Part shown: positions 45,303 to 54,615 of the stretch, in pieces | Layout of the letters: each line of letters starts with the position of its first letter | How positions within the stretch are numbered: the stretch's first letter is position 1 | Source: Paraburkholderia kirstenboschensis | GTDB taxonomy: Bacteria; Pseudomonadota; Gammaproteobacteria; Burkholderiales; Burkholderiaceae | Direction: 5' to 3' | Assembly: GCF_904848585.1 (NCBI RefSeq) | Contig: NZ_CAJHCR010000003.1 | Coordinates: 1 to 64,000 of the forward strand | Length of the DNA stretch: 64,000 nucleotides | Program-made: the position numbers and the translations under genes | The notes under the pieces: model-generated | Told to the model about the DNA's origin: nothing | The model's input: only the letters and a program-made list of their open reading frames with translations | The model's database searches: none

Positions 45303-46091
45303 ATGGCGCACACGCTTTCATCCATTGGCGCGGCGAATCCGTCGCCGACGTTGCGGCTCGAATCCGAAGCCATCAACGAAGCACGAATCGAACTCGCGGC
45401 ATGCTTCCAGCTGGCGGCGCAGTACGGTTTTGAAGAGGGAATCTGCAATCACTTCTCGGCCGTGGTGCCCGGGCACGACAACCTCTTCTTCGTGAACCCG
45501 TATGGTTATGCGTTCTCCGAAATAACCGCCTCACGGCTGCTAGTTTGCGATTTCGACGGGCATGTCGTAGCCGGCCAAGGTAAGCCCGAAGCAACCGCGT
45601 TTTATATCCACGCGCGTTTGCATCGGTTAAAGCCGCGCGTGAAGGCCGCGTTTCATACACATATGCCCAATGCCACGGCGTTGTGCATGCTTGAAGGGCC
45701 GCCGCTGTTGTGGCTCGGGCAGACTGCACTGAAGTTCTATGGCCGCACCGCAGTCGACGAGAACTACAACGGGCTCGCGCTCGACGATTCGGAAGGCGAC
45801 CGCATTGCGGAGACGATCGGCGATGCCGATATCCTGTTCCTCAAGAATCACGGCGTAATGGTAGCGGGAGAAAGCATTGCAGAAGCGTGGGACGACCTCT
45901 ACTACCTGGAGCGCGCGGCGCAAGTTCAGCTAAAGGCAATGAGCAGCAATCGCCCACTCAAAGCCGTGCCGCACGACGTAGCGCAGCGCACTTATGAACA
46001 GATGCGCGCCGGTGACAAGGAGAGCGCACGCGCTCATCTGGACAGCGCAATGCGCGAACTGCGCAGGCGCGCAATCGCGTTCGACCAATAG
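45303..46091 (+). CDS. Class II aldolase/adducin-family protein
   Basis: A 262-residue cytosolic protein of the class II aldolase/adducin family. The zinc ligands are in AAFHTHMPNAT (two His) and FLKNHGVMVAG (third His). The sugar-phosphate pocket segment is EEGICNHFSAVVPG, and GKPEATAFYIHARLH precedes the metal site. Members cleave or epimerise sugar phosphates; the adducin-like subgroup is often uncharacterised. In operon with the HAD gene and probably under the divergent LysR regulator. Its stop is 2 bp from that of the convergent TetR gene. Confidence 0.92.
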   Translation: MAHTLSSIGAANPSPTLRLESEAINEARIELAACFQLAAQYGFEEGICNHFSAVVPGHDNLFFVNPYGYAFSEITASRLLVCDFDGHVVAGQGKPEATAFYIHARLHRLKPRVKAAFHTHMPNATALCMLEGPPLLWLGQTALKFYGRTAVDENYNGLALDDSEGDRIAETIGDADILFLKNHGVMVAGESIAEAWDDLYYLERAAQVQLKAMSSNRPLKAVPHDVAQRTYEQMRAGDKESARAHLDSAMRELRRRAIAFDQ

Positions 46092-46093
46092 AG

Positions 46094-46918
46094 CTATTTG
46101 CGCGCACGGTGCGCGGCGGCGACTGCATCCAGTCCCGCCATGACGAAGTGGACAAAGTCTTCCACGAGTGCATTCTTATCTTTTGCAACGGCGGGCAGCA
46201 ACGCTGCCTGCGCCTGCCGGGGCGCAATCATCAACGCAATGCAAGGCAGCACGGTGAACATCACCGCTCGCTGCACAGTCGGCTCCTGCGGATTCAACTG
46301 CAATACTTCCCCCATCAAACCGAGCAGAACAGCGGCTTTTGGCCGCACCGCCTTTTCGATGAGCGCCGGGATTGCGGGCGATGGAGACAGCACCTCGCGC
46401 AACATCAGCATGAATCCCCAAGGCGCGCTCGTGCTGGTGGACAGGCCGACGAATCGCGAGATCACCGCCCGCAACTTGTCCCGAGGCTCGCCCGGCCCTT
46501 CTGTCAGCGCGGTCAATTCATCGAGGCTTACCACCTGACGATGCGCCTCCACGAGTGCCGCCTCGTATAGCGCCTCGCGACTACCGAAGTGATAGTTGAC
46601 GGACGCCATCGGCGTGCCCGCACGCTCGCATATTTCCTTGCTGGTGGCATCGGCGAAACCGCGCGCTGCGAAGACCTGCCCCGCAATATCGAGCAGATGC
46701 TGGCGCGTCGCCGCTCCGTCAGGCCGGCTCGCGCGCTTCACTGCTTTGGACCGTTGCGGTGTGTCCGGTTCTTTTAATCGCTTCGCGCGAGGCCTGGCGT
46801 CGGGCTGTACTGCCTGGCCCGCTTGTTTCGTCGCTCTGGCCTGAGGTGCTCCCTGCGCTTTTCTAGCCTTTTGTTTCGGATCGGTGTGCCTGGCGGTCGT
46901 CACTGGTTTTGTCGGCAT
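46094..46918 (-). CDS. TetR/AcrR-family regulator, CecR (DUF1956) type
   Basis: About 274 residues. After a Lys/Ala-rich N-terminal extension of about 75 residues comes the TetR helix-turn-helix (FADATSKEICERAGTPMASVNYHFGSREALYEAAL). The C-terminal domain (LREVLSPSPAIPALIEKAVRPKAAVLLGLMGEVL) matches DUF1956, as in E. coli CecR, which represses the ybhGFSR efflux genes. The divergent operon here is of just that kind. ATG at 46918 is used; the frame upstream overlaps the palindrome. The long basic extension is unusual for the family. Confidence 0.9.
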   Translation of the reverse strand: MPTKPVTTARHTDPKQKARKAQGAPQARATKQAGQAVQPDARPRAKRLKEPDTPQRSKAVKRASRPDGAATRQHLLDIAGQVFAARGFADATSKEICERAGTPMASVNYHFGSREALYEAALVEAHRQVVSLDELTALTEGPGEPRDKLRAVISRFVGLSTSTSAPWGFMLMLREVLSPSPAIPALIEKAVRPKAAVLLGLMGEVLQLNPQEPTVQRAVMFTVLPCIALMIAPRQAQAALLPAVAKDKNALVEDFVHFVMAGLDAVAAAHRARK

Positions 46919-46944
46919 GGGGAAAGTCCTGCTGAAAAATACTT

Positions 46945-46964
46945 TGAATTTGAATTCAAATTCA
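46945..46964. promoter_or_regulatory. Perfect 20-bp palindrome, probable TetR operator
   Basis: TGAATTTGAA (46945-46954) is followed directly by its exact reverse complement TTCAAATTCA (46955-46964). It lies 27 bp upstream of the TetR start and about 150 bp before the efflux operon, in an AT-rich stretch. This is the expected place and form of the operator by which the regulator represses itself and perhaps the operon. Confidence 0.7.
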
Positions 46965-47115
46965 CATAGCATTCATTCTACTGCATCCCGGCGGATTGGA
47001 CATTCAGGAAAAGCATCACGAATGGCACTTCCCGGCGATCGACTTCCCGGCGATGGAAATGGAATGCCTGTTGAACACGCGCCGCGACCGCGACACGTAG
47101 AGTGGAACGAGATCA

Positions 47116-48084
47116 ATGAAGAACTTCATCACATCAATCAGGCAACCCGCATGGGCGTTGCTCATCGGCGTCCTGCTCGTGGGCTGCTCGCATCGCGACG
47201 AGAACGCATACCAGGGCTATGTGGAGGGTGAATACGTCTACCTGGGTTCGTCGCAGGCGGGCAAGCTCACAGAATTGCAGGTAACGCGCGGACAAACCAT
47301 CAAAGCAGACGCGCCGCTTTTCGCTCTGGACGTCGTCGACGAAACGGCCGCACTTCAGCAGGCGCAGAAGCAACTCGCGGCTGCGCGCTCTCAGCTCGCT
47401 GACATCCAGACCGGCAAGCGCGTGCCGGAAGTCGACGTCAATCGCGCACAACTCGCCCAGGCTGCTGCCAACGCGCGCAAAGCGGCGCTGCAACTCACGC
47501 GCGACGAAGCGCAGTACAGCGCAGGCGGTATTCCGAAAGGTCAACTCGACGATTCGCGTGCGAATGCGGACGCCACATCGGCGCAAGTGCGTGAACTCAC
47601 GAGTCAAGTGGAAGTGGCGCGTTTGCCCGGCCGCTCGCAACAGATCAGCGCGCAGCAGGCGCAGGTCGCAGCGGCCGAAGCCGTGGTCGCGCAGGCGCAG
47701 TGGAAGCTGGATCAGAAGCGCGTGAATGCGCCCGCCGACGGACTGATCTACGACACGCTCTATCGCAACGGCGAATGGGTGCCGGCGGGCAGCCCAGTCG
47801 TACAAATGCTGCCGCCGCAGAACATCAAGGTACGCTTTTTCGTGCCCGAGACATTGGTCGGCGCACTCACGCCAGGCCGCGAGGTAATGATGCATTGCGA
47901 CGGCTGCGCAGTGGATGTACCGGCGAAAATCACCTACGTTTCGAACAATGCGGAGTACACGCCGCCAGTCATCTATAGCAACGAAAGCCGCGCAAAGCTT
48001 GTTTTCATGATCGAGGCGCACCCGTCCGTTGCGGATGCAGCAAAACTTCATCCCGGCCAGCCGGTGACGGTGGTGCTCAAATGA
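47116..48084 (+). CDS. HlyD-family membrane fusion lipoprotein (YbhG-like)
   Basis: A 322-residue periplasmic adaptor. The N-terminus has a lipobox (LLIGVLLVGC), then a lipoyl half (GYVEGEYVYLGSSQAGKLTELQVTRGQTI), a long coiled-coil hairpin (about residues 70-210, with AQKQLAAARSQLADIQTG), and the second lipoyl/barrel part (VNAPADGLIYDTLYRNGEWVPAGSPVV). It links the inner-membrane ABC transporter to the outer-membrane channel. It is the first gene of the operon and overlaps the ATPase gene as ATGA. Confidence 0.93.
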   Translation: MKNFITSIRQPAWALLIGVLLVGCSHRDENAYQGYVEGEYVYLGSSQAGKLTELQVTRGQTIKADAPLFALDVVDETAALQQAQKQLAAARSQLADIQTGKRVPEVDVNRAQLAQAAANARKAALQLTRDEAQYSAGGIPKGQLDDSRANADATSAQVRELTSQVEVARLPGRSQQISAQQAQVAAAEAVVAQAQWKLDQKRVNAPADGLIYDTLYRNGEWVPAGSPVVQMLPPQNIKVRFFVPETLVGALTPGREVMMHCDGCAVDVPAKITYVSNNAEYTPPVIYSNESRAKLVFMIEAHPSVADAAKLHPGQPVTVVLK

Positions 48085-49025
48085 GCACTGATTCCCGTGA
48101 ATACGCCATCGACGTGCACGAACTGAACAAACATTTCGGCGACAAGCACGTCGTCAACAATGTTTCATTGCAGGTGGCGCGTGGGGAGATCTTCGGTTTC
48201 CTCGGACCGAACGGCAGCGGCAAGACCACGTGCATCCGCTTGATGTGCGGACTACTCACGCCGGACTCGGGCACCGGCACATGCCTCGGCTACGACATCC
48301 GTCGTGACAGTGCGCAGATCAAGCGCAATGTCGGTTATATGACGCAACGGTTCTCATACTGGGAAGATCTGACCATTCGGGAGAACCTCGACTTCGTTGC
48401 ACGCATTTACCAGATGCGCAACCGGCGCGAAACGGTCGACAAATCGCTTGAAGCACTCGGACTGCAAAGCCGCGCGAACCAGATGACGGGGTCCCTTTCG
48501 GGAGGTTGGAAGCAACGTCTTGCGCTCGCGGCATGCATGCTGCACGAACCCAGATTGCTGCTGCTCGACGAACCGACCGCGGGCGTCGACCCCACTGCGC
48601 GCCGCGACTTCTGGGAAGAACTGCACCGCCTCGCGGCGCGCGGCATATCGGTACTCGTCAGTACGCATTACATGGATGAAGCCGAGCGCTGCCACAAGCT
48701 CGCCTATATCGCCTACGGAAAGCTGCTCGCGCAGGGTACGTCGAGAGAGGTAATCGAGTCGCAGGATCTCGCGACGTGGTCGATTCAAGGCGAGCACCTG
48801 AGCGAACTGTCGGAGAAGCTGCGTGCAACGCCCGGCGTCGATCAGACAGTCGTATTCGGCGCCGCACTGCATGCGAGCGGGCGCGATCACGCGGCGCTCG
48901 AGCGCGCCATCAGGCAGGCTACCGCGGGCACGACACTGCGCATGGAGCCGATAGAAACAGGGCTTGAAGACGTGTTCATCTATCTGATGAGTCATTCGAA
49001 AGACAACTTCGGAGCGCAAACGTGA
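48081..49025 (+). CDS. ABC transporter ATPase (YbhF-like, single domain)
   Basis: A 314-residue ATPase of the drug-export (ABC-2) group: Walker A GPNGSGKTT, signature LSGGWKQR, Walker B LLLLDEPTAGVDPTARRDFWEEL, and the switch His in STHYMDEAERC. A C-terminal extension of about 80 residues follows. E. coli YbhF has two fused ATPase domains; this has one and would form a homodimer. It overlaps both neighbours by 4 bp. The membrane partner is the permease that follows. Confidence 0.93.
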   Translation: MSTDSREYAIDVHELNKHFGDKHVVNNVSLQVARGEIFGFLGPNGSGKTTCIRLMCGLLTPDSGTGTCLGYDIRRDSAQIKRNVGYMTQRFSYWEDLTIRENLDFVARIYQMRNRRETVDKSLEALGLQSRANQMTGSLSGGWKQRLALAACMLHEPRLLLLDEPTAGVDPTARRDFWEELHRLAARGISVLVSTHYMDEAERCHKLAYIAYGKLLAQGTSREVIESQDLATWSIQGEHLSELSEKLRATPGVDQTVVFGAALHASGRDHAALERAIRQATAGTTLRMEPIETGLEDVFIYLMSHSKDNFGAQT

Positions 49026-50164
49026 GCACAGGTACTGTTTTTTCGTTGGCGCGCTGGTGGAGTGTGGTGCTGAAAGAGTTTCTGCAATTGCGGCGCGATC
49101 GCGTCACATTCGCGATGATCGTGGGTGTGCCCATCGTTCAGCTCTCGCTATTCGGTTTCGCAATCAACACCGACCCGAAGCATTTGCCCACTGCCGTCAT
49201 CGTGCACGATCAAAGCGAGTTCTCGCGCAGCTTCATTGCGGCAATGACCAACTCGGCTTATTTCGACATCGTCGAAACGCTGCCAGATGAAGAAGCCGGG
49301 CGCCGCGCGCTCGCGAGGGGCCGCGTGCAATTCGTGCTGAACATACCCGTCGACTTCTCCAGAAAGCTGCTGCGGGGCGAGCACCCTTCGCTGCTGATCG
49401 AAGCCGACGCGACCGACCCTACTGCAACGCAAACCGCCGTTGCCGCGCTGCCGAAACTCGTGCAACCGGTCGCCGACAAGGACATCACAGGACCGCTCGC
49501 GCATCTGAATGGCCGGCAAAGCGCATTCGGCGTGCAGGTTCACAACCTGTACAACCCGGAAGGTATTACTCAGTACAACGTCGTTCCCGGACTCATGGGC
49601 GTTATCCTGACGATGACACTCGTGATGATGACAGGGCTCGCCGTTACCCGCGAACGTGAGCGCGGCACCATGGAAAACCTGTTGGCCACGCCGGTTCTGC
49701 CGATCGAGGTCATGACCGGCAAGATCGTGCCGTACGTCGCCATCGGGCTGATCCAGGCGTCGATCATTCTGTTTGCGACGCGCTTCGTATTTCATGTGCC
49801 TTTTGTCGGCAACCCGGTGGCAATTTACCTTGCCGCGCTGCTCTTCATTGCCGCGAACCTGACGGTAGGAATCACACTGTCGTCGCTCGCACAGAATCAG
49901 TTGCAGGCCATGCAGCTTACTGTGTTCTATTTTCTGCCGAATATTCTGCTGTCCGGTTTCATGTTCCCGTTTGCGGGTATGCCGCACTGGGCTCAATTCA
50001 TCGGCAACCTGTTGCCGTTGACGTATTTCAACCGGCTCATTCGCGGCATTTTGCTAAAGGGCGACGGATGGGCGGACCTCTGGCCGTCGGTGTGGCCCAT
50101 GGCTCTTTTTACCGCAATCGTCATGGCAATTGCGGTGCGCTTCTACCGGCGCACGCTCGACTAG
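49022..50164 (+). CDS. ABC-2 type permease (YbhR/YbhS-like)
   Basis: A 380-residue inner-membrane permease starting at GTG 49022. One N-terminal span (VTFAMIVGVPIVQLSLFGFAI) is followed by a periplasmic domain of about 140 residues, then five spans from about residue 190 (MGVILTMTLVMMTGLAV through LFTAIVMAIAVRF). The ABC-2 signature is the RERERGTMENLLATPVLPIEVMTGK segment. Only one permease gene is present, whereas E. coli has YbhR and YbhS, so a homodimer is expected. Substrate unknown, probably a drug or toxic organic. Confidence 0.93.
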   Translation: MSTGTVFSLARWWSVVLKEFLQLRRDRVTFAMIVGVPIVQLSLFGFAINTDPKHLPTAVIVHDQSEFSRSFIAAMTNSAYFDIVETLPDEEAGRRALARGRVQFVLNIPVDFSRKLLRGEHPSLLIEADATDPTATQTAVAALPKLVQPVADKDITGPLAHLNGRQSAFGVQVHNLYNPEGITQYNVVPGLMGVILTMTLVMMTGLAVTRERERGTMENLLATPVLPIEVMTGKIVPYVAIGLIQASIILFATRFVFHVPFVGNPVAIYLAALLFIAANLTVGITLSSLAQNQLQAMQLTVFYFLPNILLSGFMFPFAGMPHWAQFIGNLLPLTYFNRLIRGILLKGDGWADLWPSVWPMALFTAIVMAIAVRFYRRTLD

Positions 50165-50174
50165 GAGAACGTCC

Positions 50175-51671
50175 ATGAAAACACTTCTTGTTGCCTGTGC
50201 AGTGGCTTTGAGCGGCTGCACCGTGGGACCGGACTTTCAGGCACCGGCGGCACCGGGCACGCAAAGCTATACACGCGAAGCATTGCCCGAGCGTACTGTC
50301 GCATCCGGCGGAACGGCGGGCGCCGCGCAGACGTTCAGCCTGACGCCGGGGCCGGCGCCCATGTGGTGGCGTCAATTCCAGTCCGACGCACTGAACCATC
50401 TCGTGGACGAAGCGTTGCGCGAAAGTCCGACGCTCGCGCAAGCGCGCGCCAAGCTGATCGAAGCGCGTGAAAATTACACGGCACTCGCCGGTGCCACGCA
50501 ATTCCCGGGCATCGACGCGACTCTGTCCGGTGCAAGGCAAAAGGTCGACCCCGCTGCGTTCGGTATTCCGCATGTCGAGAACCCCGGACCGTTTTCTTTA
50601 TTTAGCGCGTCGGTCAGCGTTTCTTATGTCTTCGATATCTTCGGCGGCAATCGGCGCGCGCTTGAAGCAAGCATGGCGCAAGTCGACTACGAATCGTATG
50701 AGCTCGACGCGGCACGGCTCGCCATTGCGGGAAACGTAGTGTCTACCGCCGTGCGCCGCGCTTCGCTGCAACAACAAATGGCGCTCACGCAGCGCCTTGC
50801 CGACGCACAGGCACATCAACTGTCTATCATGGAAGCGCGTTTGGCTGCCGGCGGTGTGTCGCAACTCGACGTGCGCAGCCAGCGCACGTTGCTTGCACAA
50901 ACTCGCGCTTCGTTGCCGCCGCTGGCAACACAGTTAGCCGCGGCCGACCATCAGTTGGCGATCCTGCTCGGGAGAGCACCATCTGAAGCGGATTTCGACA
51001 ACCTTACTTTCGACACGCTGCACTTGCCTGTCGATATTCCAGTTGCCTTGCCGTCCACGCTTGCTCGTGCGCGGCCGGACATCAAGGCGTCGGAAGCTTT
51101 GCTGCATCAGGCCAGCGCAAATGTCGGCGTCGCCACGGCGAACCTGTACCCGCAATTCGTGTTGTCGGCGGGAATCGGCTCGGAACGCACGCGCATTGGC
51201 GACATTGTGAATGGGCTGAACGTCTGGAATATAGGCCTGAATCTGACCCAGCCCATTTTTCACGGCGGCGAACTGCACGCGAAGAAACGCGCGGCGCAGG
51301 CTGTATACGACGCCGCGTTTGCGAACTATCGGCAAACCGTGCTGGAAGCATTGCAACAGGTCGCCGACTCGCTGACGGCAATGCAAAACGACGCACAAGA
51401 ACTTCAGGCGCGCACCGAGGCCGCACAGGAGGCCCAGGCGAGCCTTGGGGTTGCAGCTCAGCAATATGCGGCAGGCGGAATCAGTCAGTTTGCTCTTCTC
51501 GACGCTCAACGTCAGATGTTGCAAACCACACTCGATCAAACGCGGGCTCAAGCAAACCGCTTCACCGACACTGCTGCGCTGTTTCAGGCTCTTGGCACGC
51601 AGCCTGGCACCACGCCTGGCACCACGCCTGGCAGCGAAACGACGCCGACTTCGCTGGGCAGCAATCCGTAA
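50175..51671 (+). CDS. NodT-family outer-membrane efflux lipoprotein
   Basis: About 498 residues. A lipoprotein signal (LLVACAVALSGCTVGPDFQAP) carries the classic GCTVGPDY-like motif of RND/ABC outer-membrane factors. The body shows the two OEP repeats (HLVDEALRESPTLAQARAKLIEARENY, and EALQQVADSLTAMQNDAQELQ) and the SVSYVFDIFGGNRRALEA strand. The C-terminus has short PGTTPGTTPGS repeats. ATG at 50175 has AGGAG 8 nt upstream. Completes the three-part efflux system and ends the operon. Confidence 0.94.
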   Translation: MKTLLVACAVALSGCTVGPDFQAPAAPGTQSYTREALPERTVASGGTAGAAQTFSLTPGPAPMWWRQFQSDALNHLVDEALRESPTLAQARAKLIEARENYTALAGATQFPGIDATLSGARQKVDPAAFGIPHVENPGPFSLFSASVSVSYVFDIFGGNRRALEASMAQVDYESYELDAARLAIAGNVVSTAVRRASLQQQMALTQRLADAQAHQLSIMEARLAAGGVSQLDVRSQRTLLAQTRASLPPLATQLAAADHQLAILLGRAPSEADFDNLTFDTLHLPVDIPVALPSTLARARPDIKASEALLHQASANVGVATANLYPQFVLSAGIGSERTRIGDIVNGLNVWNIGLNLTQPIFHGGELHAKKRAAQAVYDAAFANYRQTVLEALQQVADSLTAMQNDAQELQARTEAAQEAQASLGVAAQQYAAGGISQFALLDAQRQMLQTTLDQTRAQANRFTDTAALFQALGTQPGTTPGTTPGSETTPTSLGSNP

Positions 51672-51692
51672 CGATTGCTGGCTTTGCGTGGA

Positions 51693-52079
51693 CTACAACT
51701 GGGCTTCGATAGCCGCCTTATCGATCACGGACCACACCTGCCCAATTCTTTCCCCGCGAAATTCGTAGAAAACATTTTCGGTGAAAGTCACTGTTCCGCC
51801 GTTGACGTCGAGACCGAGAAATTTTCCTTTCGGTGTGCAATTGAAGCGCAGCCGTGCTGCTACATACGCAGGGTCAGTAACCATCAGTTCAATATCGAAA
51901 TGAAGATCTGGAATCTCGGCAAAATCCCTCTCCAGCATCGTGCGATAGCCTGACAATCCGATCCGCTGATCGTTGTAGTAAACGTCGTCATGCACGAATT
52001 GCGTCAACCTGGTCCAATCCTGGCTGTTAAGGCAGGCAATGTAGCTTCGGTACACGTTGGAGAGATCGGGCTCAGTCAT
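51693..52079 (-). CDS. NTF2/SnoaL-like protein
   Basis: A 128-residue single-domain protein of the SnoaL/ester-cyclase type. Typical segments are YIACLNSQDWTRLTQFVHDDVYYND, GLSGYRTMLERDFAEIPDLHFDIE and VTFTENVFYEFRGERIGQVWSVIDKAAIEAQ. Such proteins form a cone-shaped barrel with an internal pocket and act as isomerases, cyclases or binding proteins. The substrate is unknown. ATG at 52079 is preferred over a start at 52190. It converges with the efflux channel gene with only 21 bp between. Confidence 0.85.
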   Translation of the reverse strand: MTEPDLSNVYRSYIACLNSQDWTRLTQFVHDDVYYNDQRIGLSGYRTMLERDFAEIPDLHFDIELMVTDPAYVAARLRFNCTPKGKFLGLDVNGGTVTFTENVFYEFRGERIGQVWSVIDKAAIEAQL

Positions 52080-52254
52080 GGCAAGGTTCCAGTTCTCGTC
52101 TAGGTGAGTGGGTTCCAGCATAACCGCTACAAACGTGGAATTGCTCGTCGCGCCACTCGAAACGACGCGTACTGCGCGCAAGGCATACACATTGCTGCCT
52201 CATCGCGGTGCGGCGCGTTCCCTGTGTCGCTTCAACAGACGTTATTTCACGACC

Positions 52255-52452
52255 ATGAAAATTTCGGCTTTGTGGGTCACCGCGTGTGCAGTCGCGCTGA
52301 CCGTCGCGTTGGCCGGTTGCAACCGCTCCGGTACTTCGTCGACAGATCAGGCGAGCGGCGCGACCGCATTGAGTGGAGCCGCGCAGAGCGGGCCCGCCGT
52401 GTCCGCGCCCGCCACCGCGGCGAGCGACGCGCCTGCCGGTGCCAGCCAATAG
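52255..52452 (+). CDS. Small lipoprotein
   Basis: A 65-residue protein starting at ATG 52255 with a lipoprotein signal (VTACAVALTVALAGC, lipidated Cys near residue 22). The mature part of about 44 residues is Ala/Ser/Gly/Thr-rich and unstructured. No domain. Small lipoproteins of this kind often occur singly in Burkholderiaceae and their role is unknown. It lies between the NTF2-like gene and the phasin gene. Confidence 0.7.
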   Translation: MKISALWVTACAVALTVALAGCNRSGTSSTDQASGATALSGAAQSGPAVSAPATAASDAPAGASQ

Positions 52453-52592
52453 ATTTTTTAGTCGCTGGTAGCCGCGCCACTGGCGCATTGCCGAGATGCG
52501 TTCAATCCGCTTGCATCGCGAGGAATAGCCGTTGCTTGACACTGCGCGTTGTCGCGCATTCCCTCCCACCCGCACTGATACGGAGCACCCTT

Positions 52593-53102
52593 ATGAACGC
52601 TGTTGTATTGAACCAGTCCGAAGTTCGCCAAGAAGGCAATGCAATTGCTGCCTACGAGATCGTAACGAAAGCAGTTGCTGGCATTGAGAAAGTCGTCGAA
52701 CTGAACGTGCAGACCGTCAAGACGTCCTTGTCCGAGCAACAGGCGCTTGTGAATGCCGCGCTTTCTTCGGTGTCGCTGGATCAGGTAATCGACCTGCAGT
52801 TCCAGCAAGTTCCCGCCGCAATGAAGAAGACCTGCGCGTATTGGGGGCATGTCGAAGACATCGCCGTGGATACGCACAACGAGCTTGCGGGTGTGCTCCA
52901 GGACAGCGTACGAGACTACCTGTCCACTCTGTTTTCGTTTTTCGGCAGCGCTGCTTCGGTCGGCATTGCATCGGCTGGCCGCACGACCGTAACAAGCCCG
53001 CTCGCGATCGACGAGCCCCCGGCCACGCGAAACGAGCCTGTCGCAATCCTGGATAGCTCCGGCAATGTCGTTTCATCCGGCGGGCGAACCGACTTGCACT
53101 AA
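52593..53102 (+). CDS. Phasin family protein
   Basis: A 169-residue amphipathic helical protein matching the phasin_2 family (TKAVAGIEKVVELNVQTVKTSLSEQQALVNAALSSVSLDQVIDLQFQQ, YWGHVEDIAVDTHNELAGVLQD). Phasins coat polyhydroxyalkanoate granules and control their size. The C-terminal 45 residues are polar and less ordered. No other PHA gene is adjacent. The upstream sequence has GGAG 10-12 nt before ATG. Confidence 0.9.
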   Translation: MNAVVLNQSEVRQEGNAIAAYEIVTKAVAGIEKVVELNVQTVKTSLSEQQALVNAALSSVSLDQVIDLQFQQVPAAMKKTCAYWGHVEDIAVDTHNELAGVLQDSVRDYLSTLFSFFGSAASVGIASAGRTTVTSPLAIDEPPATRNEPVAILDSSGNVVSSGGRTDLH

Positions 53103-53374
53103 AGCAGCCCACGGCGGCGCGGCCATGGCGCGTCGCCCTGCCGCGCCTCTCCTGTCCGGCAACCGGGCGAAGTCGCGCCGTCAGCCACTGCACTCAACGT
53201 TTCGCGACATTTGTCCTGCAATTAGGGTCTTTCCTGATATCTAAGTTTTGCGCATTGTTATCATCGGACTAAGCATTCCAGGCAAAGGCGCGTTCGCCGT
53301 CAGCCCCAAGTGGCCTGAGCGCTTTCGGCCTCGCCTGATTCCCACCGCAAAGAAGATTTCCCAATGGATAGACT

Positions 53375-54241
53375 ATGAGTAGCGCACGTTTCGCGTCGTT
53401 TTGGCATGGCCCACAGCTTTCGGCCTATGAGGTGGCCTGTCTGAGTTCGTTCACCGCCTATGGCAATGCTGTAGCGCTTTATACCTACGACAACGTAGAA
53501 AATCTACCCAAAGGCGTGATTGCGAAGGACGCAAGCGCAATTGTGTCGCGCGACGCGTTAACAGCTTTTTCCATTAACGGTACTCCGTCAATGGCGCATT
53601 TCACCGACTATTTTCGCTTCGTCATGTTCACCAAAACGGACGAAGTGTGGGTCGACACCGACATGCTGCTTTTGCGCGCATTCGATCGCAGCCTGGAAGG
53701 CAACATAATCGGGCGAGAGTCAGCCGCCAGCATATGCACTGCTCTGCTGCGGCTCGACCCGACTGACCCGCGCCTGTTGGAGCTTTTACAACGCATAGAA
53801 GCGATGAAAGGCACCTCCATAAAATGGGGCGACACAGGTCCACGTCTGCTTACGTCGGTATATGGCGTAGAAGCGGGCGCGCCGGAGAGCGACTTCTATC
53901 CGGTACATTTCGACGATTACTACAAGGTGTTCCTTCCGCAGCATTTCAACGAGTGCGCAGCGTTATGCGCCGACTCGTACGCGCTGCACCTCTGGAACAA
54001 TCGCGTTGTGAAGATGGGTTTGTTCAAGCGGATCGGACCGCCGCGCGGCTCGTTCCTGCATCACGTCTTCGAGAGAATCGGCGCAAACAGTCTTTTCCGG
54101 GAGTTTTATCCGGCGAACGTAATGCAGGCGATGATAGATAACGTAGAGCAAAAGGTCGGGCGCGACGAAGGCTTCCGCAAGCTCTTGCAAATTGGCATGC
54201 CGGTCGTAAAGACGGCAATTGTGAAGCGTCTGGGGGTTTGA
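53375..54241 (+). CDS. Capsule-type glycosyltransferase with DxD motif
   Basis: A 288-residue cytosolic transferase of the alpha-1,4-glycosyltransferase or sugar-binding DXD superfamily. The metal/nucleotide-sugar motif is VWVDTDMLLLR (about residues 90-100), preceded by the conserved AHFTDYFRFVMF. GPRLLTSVYG and ALHLWNNRVVKMG are further family-like segments. It lies at the left border of the exopolysaccharide locus, with 270 bp of non-coding sequence upstream, and its acceptor is unknown. Confidence 0.8.
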   Translation: MSSARFASFWHGPQLSAYEVACLSSFTAYGNAVALYTYDNVENLPKGVIAKDASAIVSRDALTAFSINGTPSMAHFTDYFRFVMFTKTDEVWVDTDMLLLRAFDRSLEGNIIGRESAASICTALLRLDPTDPRLLELLQRIEAMKGTSIKWGDTGPRLLTSVYGVEAGAPESDFYPVHFDDYYKVFLPQHFNECAALCADSYALHLWNNRVVKMGLFKRIGPPRGSFLHHVFERIGANSLFREFYPANVMQAMIDNVEQKVGRDEGFRKLLQIGMPVVKTAIVKRLGV

Positions 54242-54269
54242 ATACTCGAGCGGCCGCGCGGCCGTTCAG

Positions 54270-54593
54270 TCATGCGCCACGCGCAACTTCGATGAGTTCC
54301 TTCACGCGTCGCGCGATATTCGTCAATATGTTCTGCGACGAACCGCCCTGCTGCTTACGGTGGGGCATGCGCTGCAAATCTTCCCAGTCGCTTTCGAGCG
54401 CGCGGGCATGGCCCTCCGGCGCGAACGGCCACTCCATTGCGACCGCGCGTGCACGCGCGGCGCTCTGGGCTTGCCCAGAGCGCTCCACATACGCATTGAT
54501 AGCCGATGCTTCGCGCTGCGCCGCTTCTTGCGAAGCCATAGCAATGAAGTCGTCGGGTCCTTCAATATGGACGCACCACAATTGTTCGCTCAC
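54270..54593 (-). CDS. Small cytosolic protein of unknown function
   Basis: A 107-residue protein. The N-terminus reads LWCVHIEGPDDFIAMASQEAAQREASAINAYVERSG, an alpha/beta-looking segment. The rest is helical and polar, including EWPFAPEGHARALESDWEDL. No membrane span or signal. It begins 22 bp after the ATP-grasp gene ends on the same strand, so it may be its operon partner. The family is not one I recognise. Confidence 0.7.
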   Translation of the reverse strand: MSEQLWCVHIEGPDDFIAMASQEAAQREASAINAYVERSGQAQSAARARAVAMEWPFAPEGHARALESDWEDLQRMPHRKQQGGSSQNILTNIARRVKELIEVARGA

Positions 54594-54615
54594 GCGCGTT
54601 CCTCGCTGAATACTG

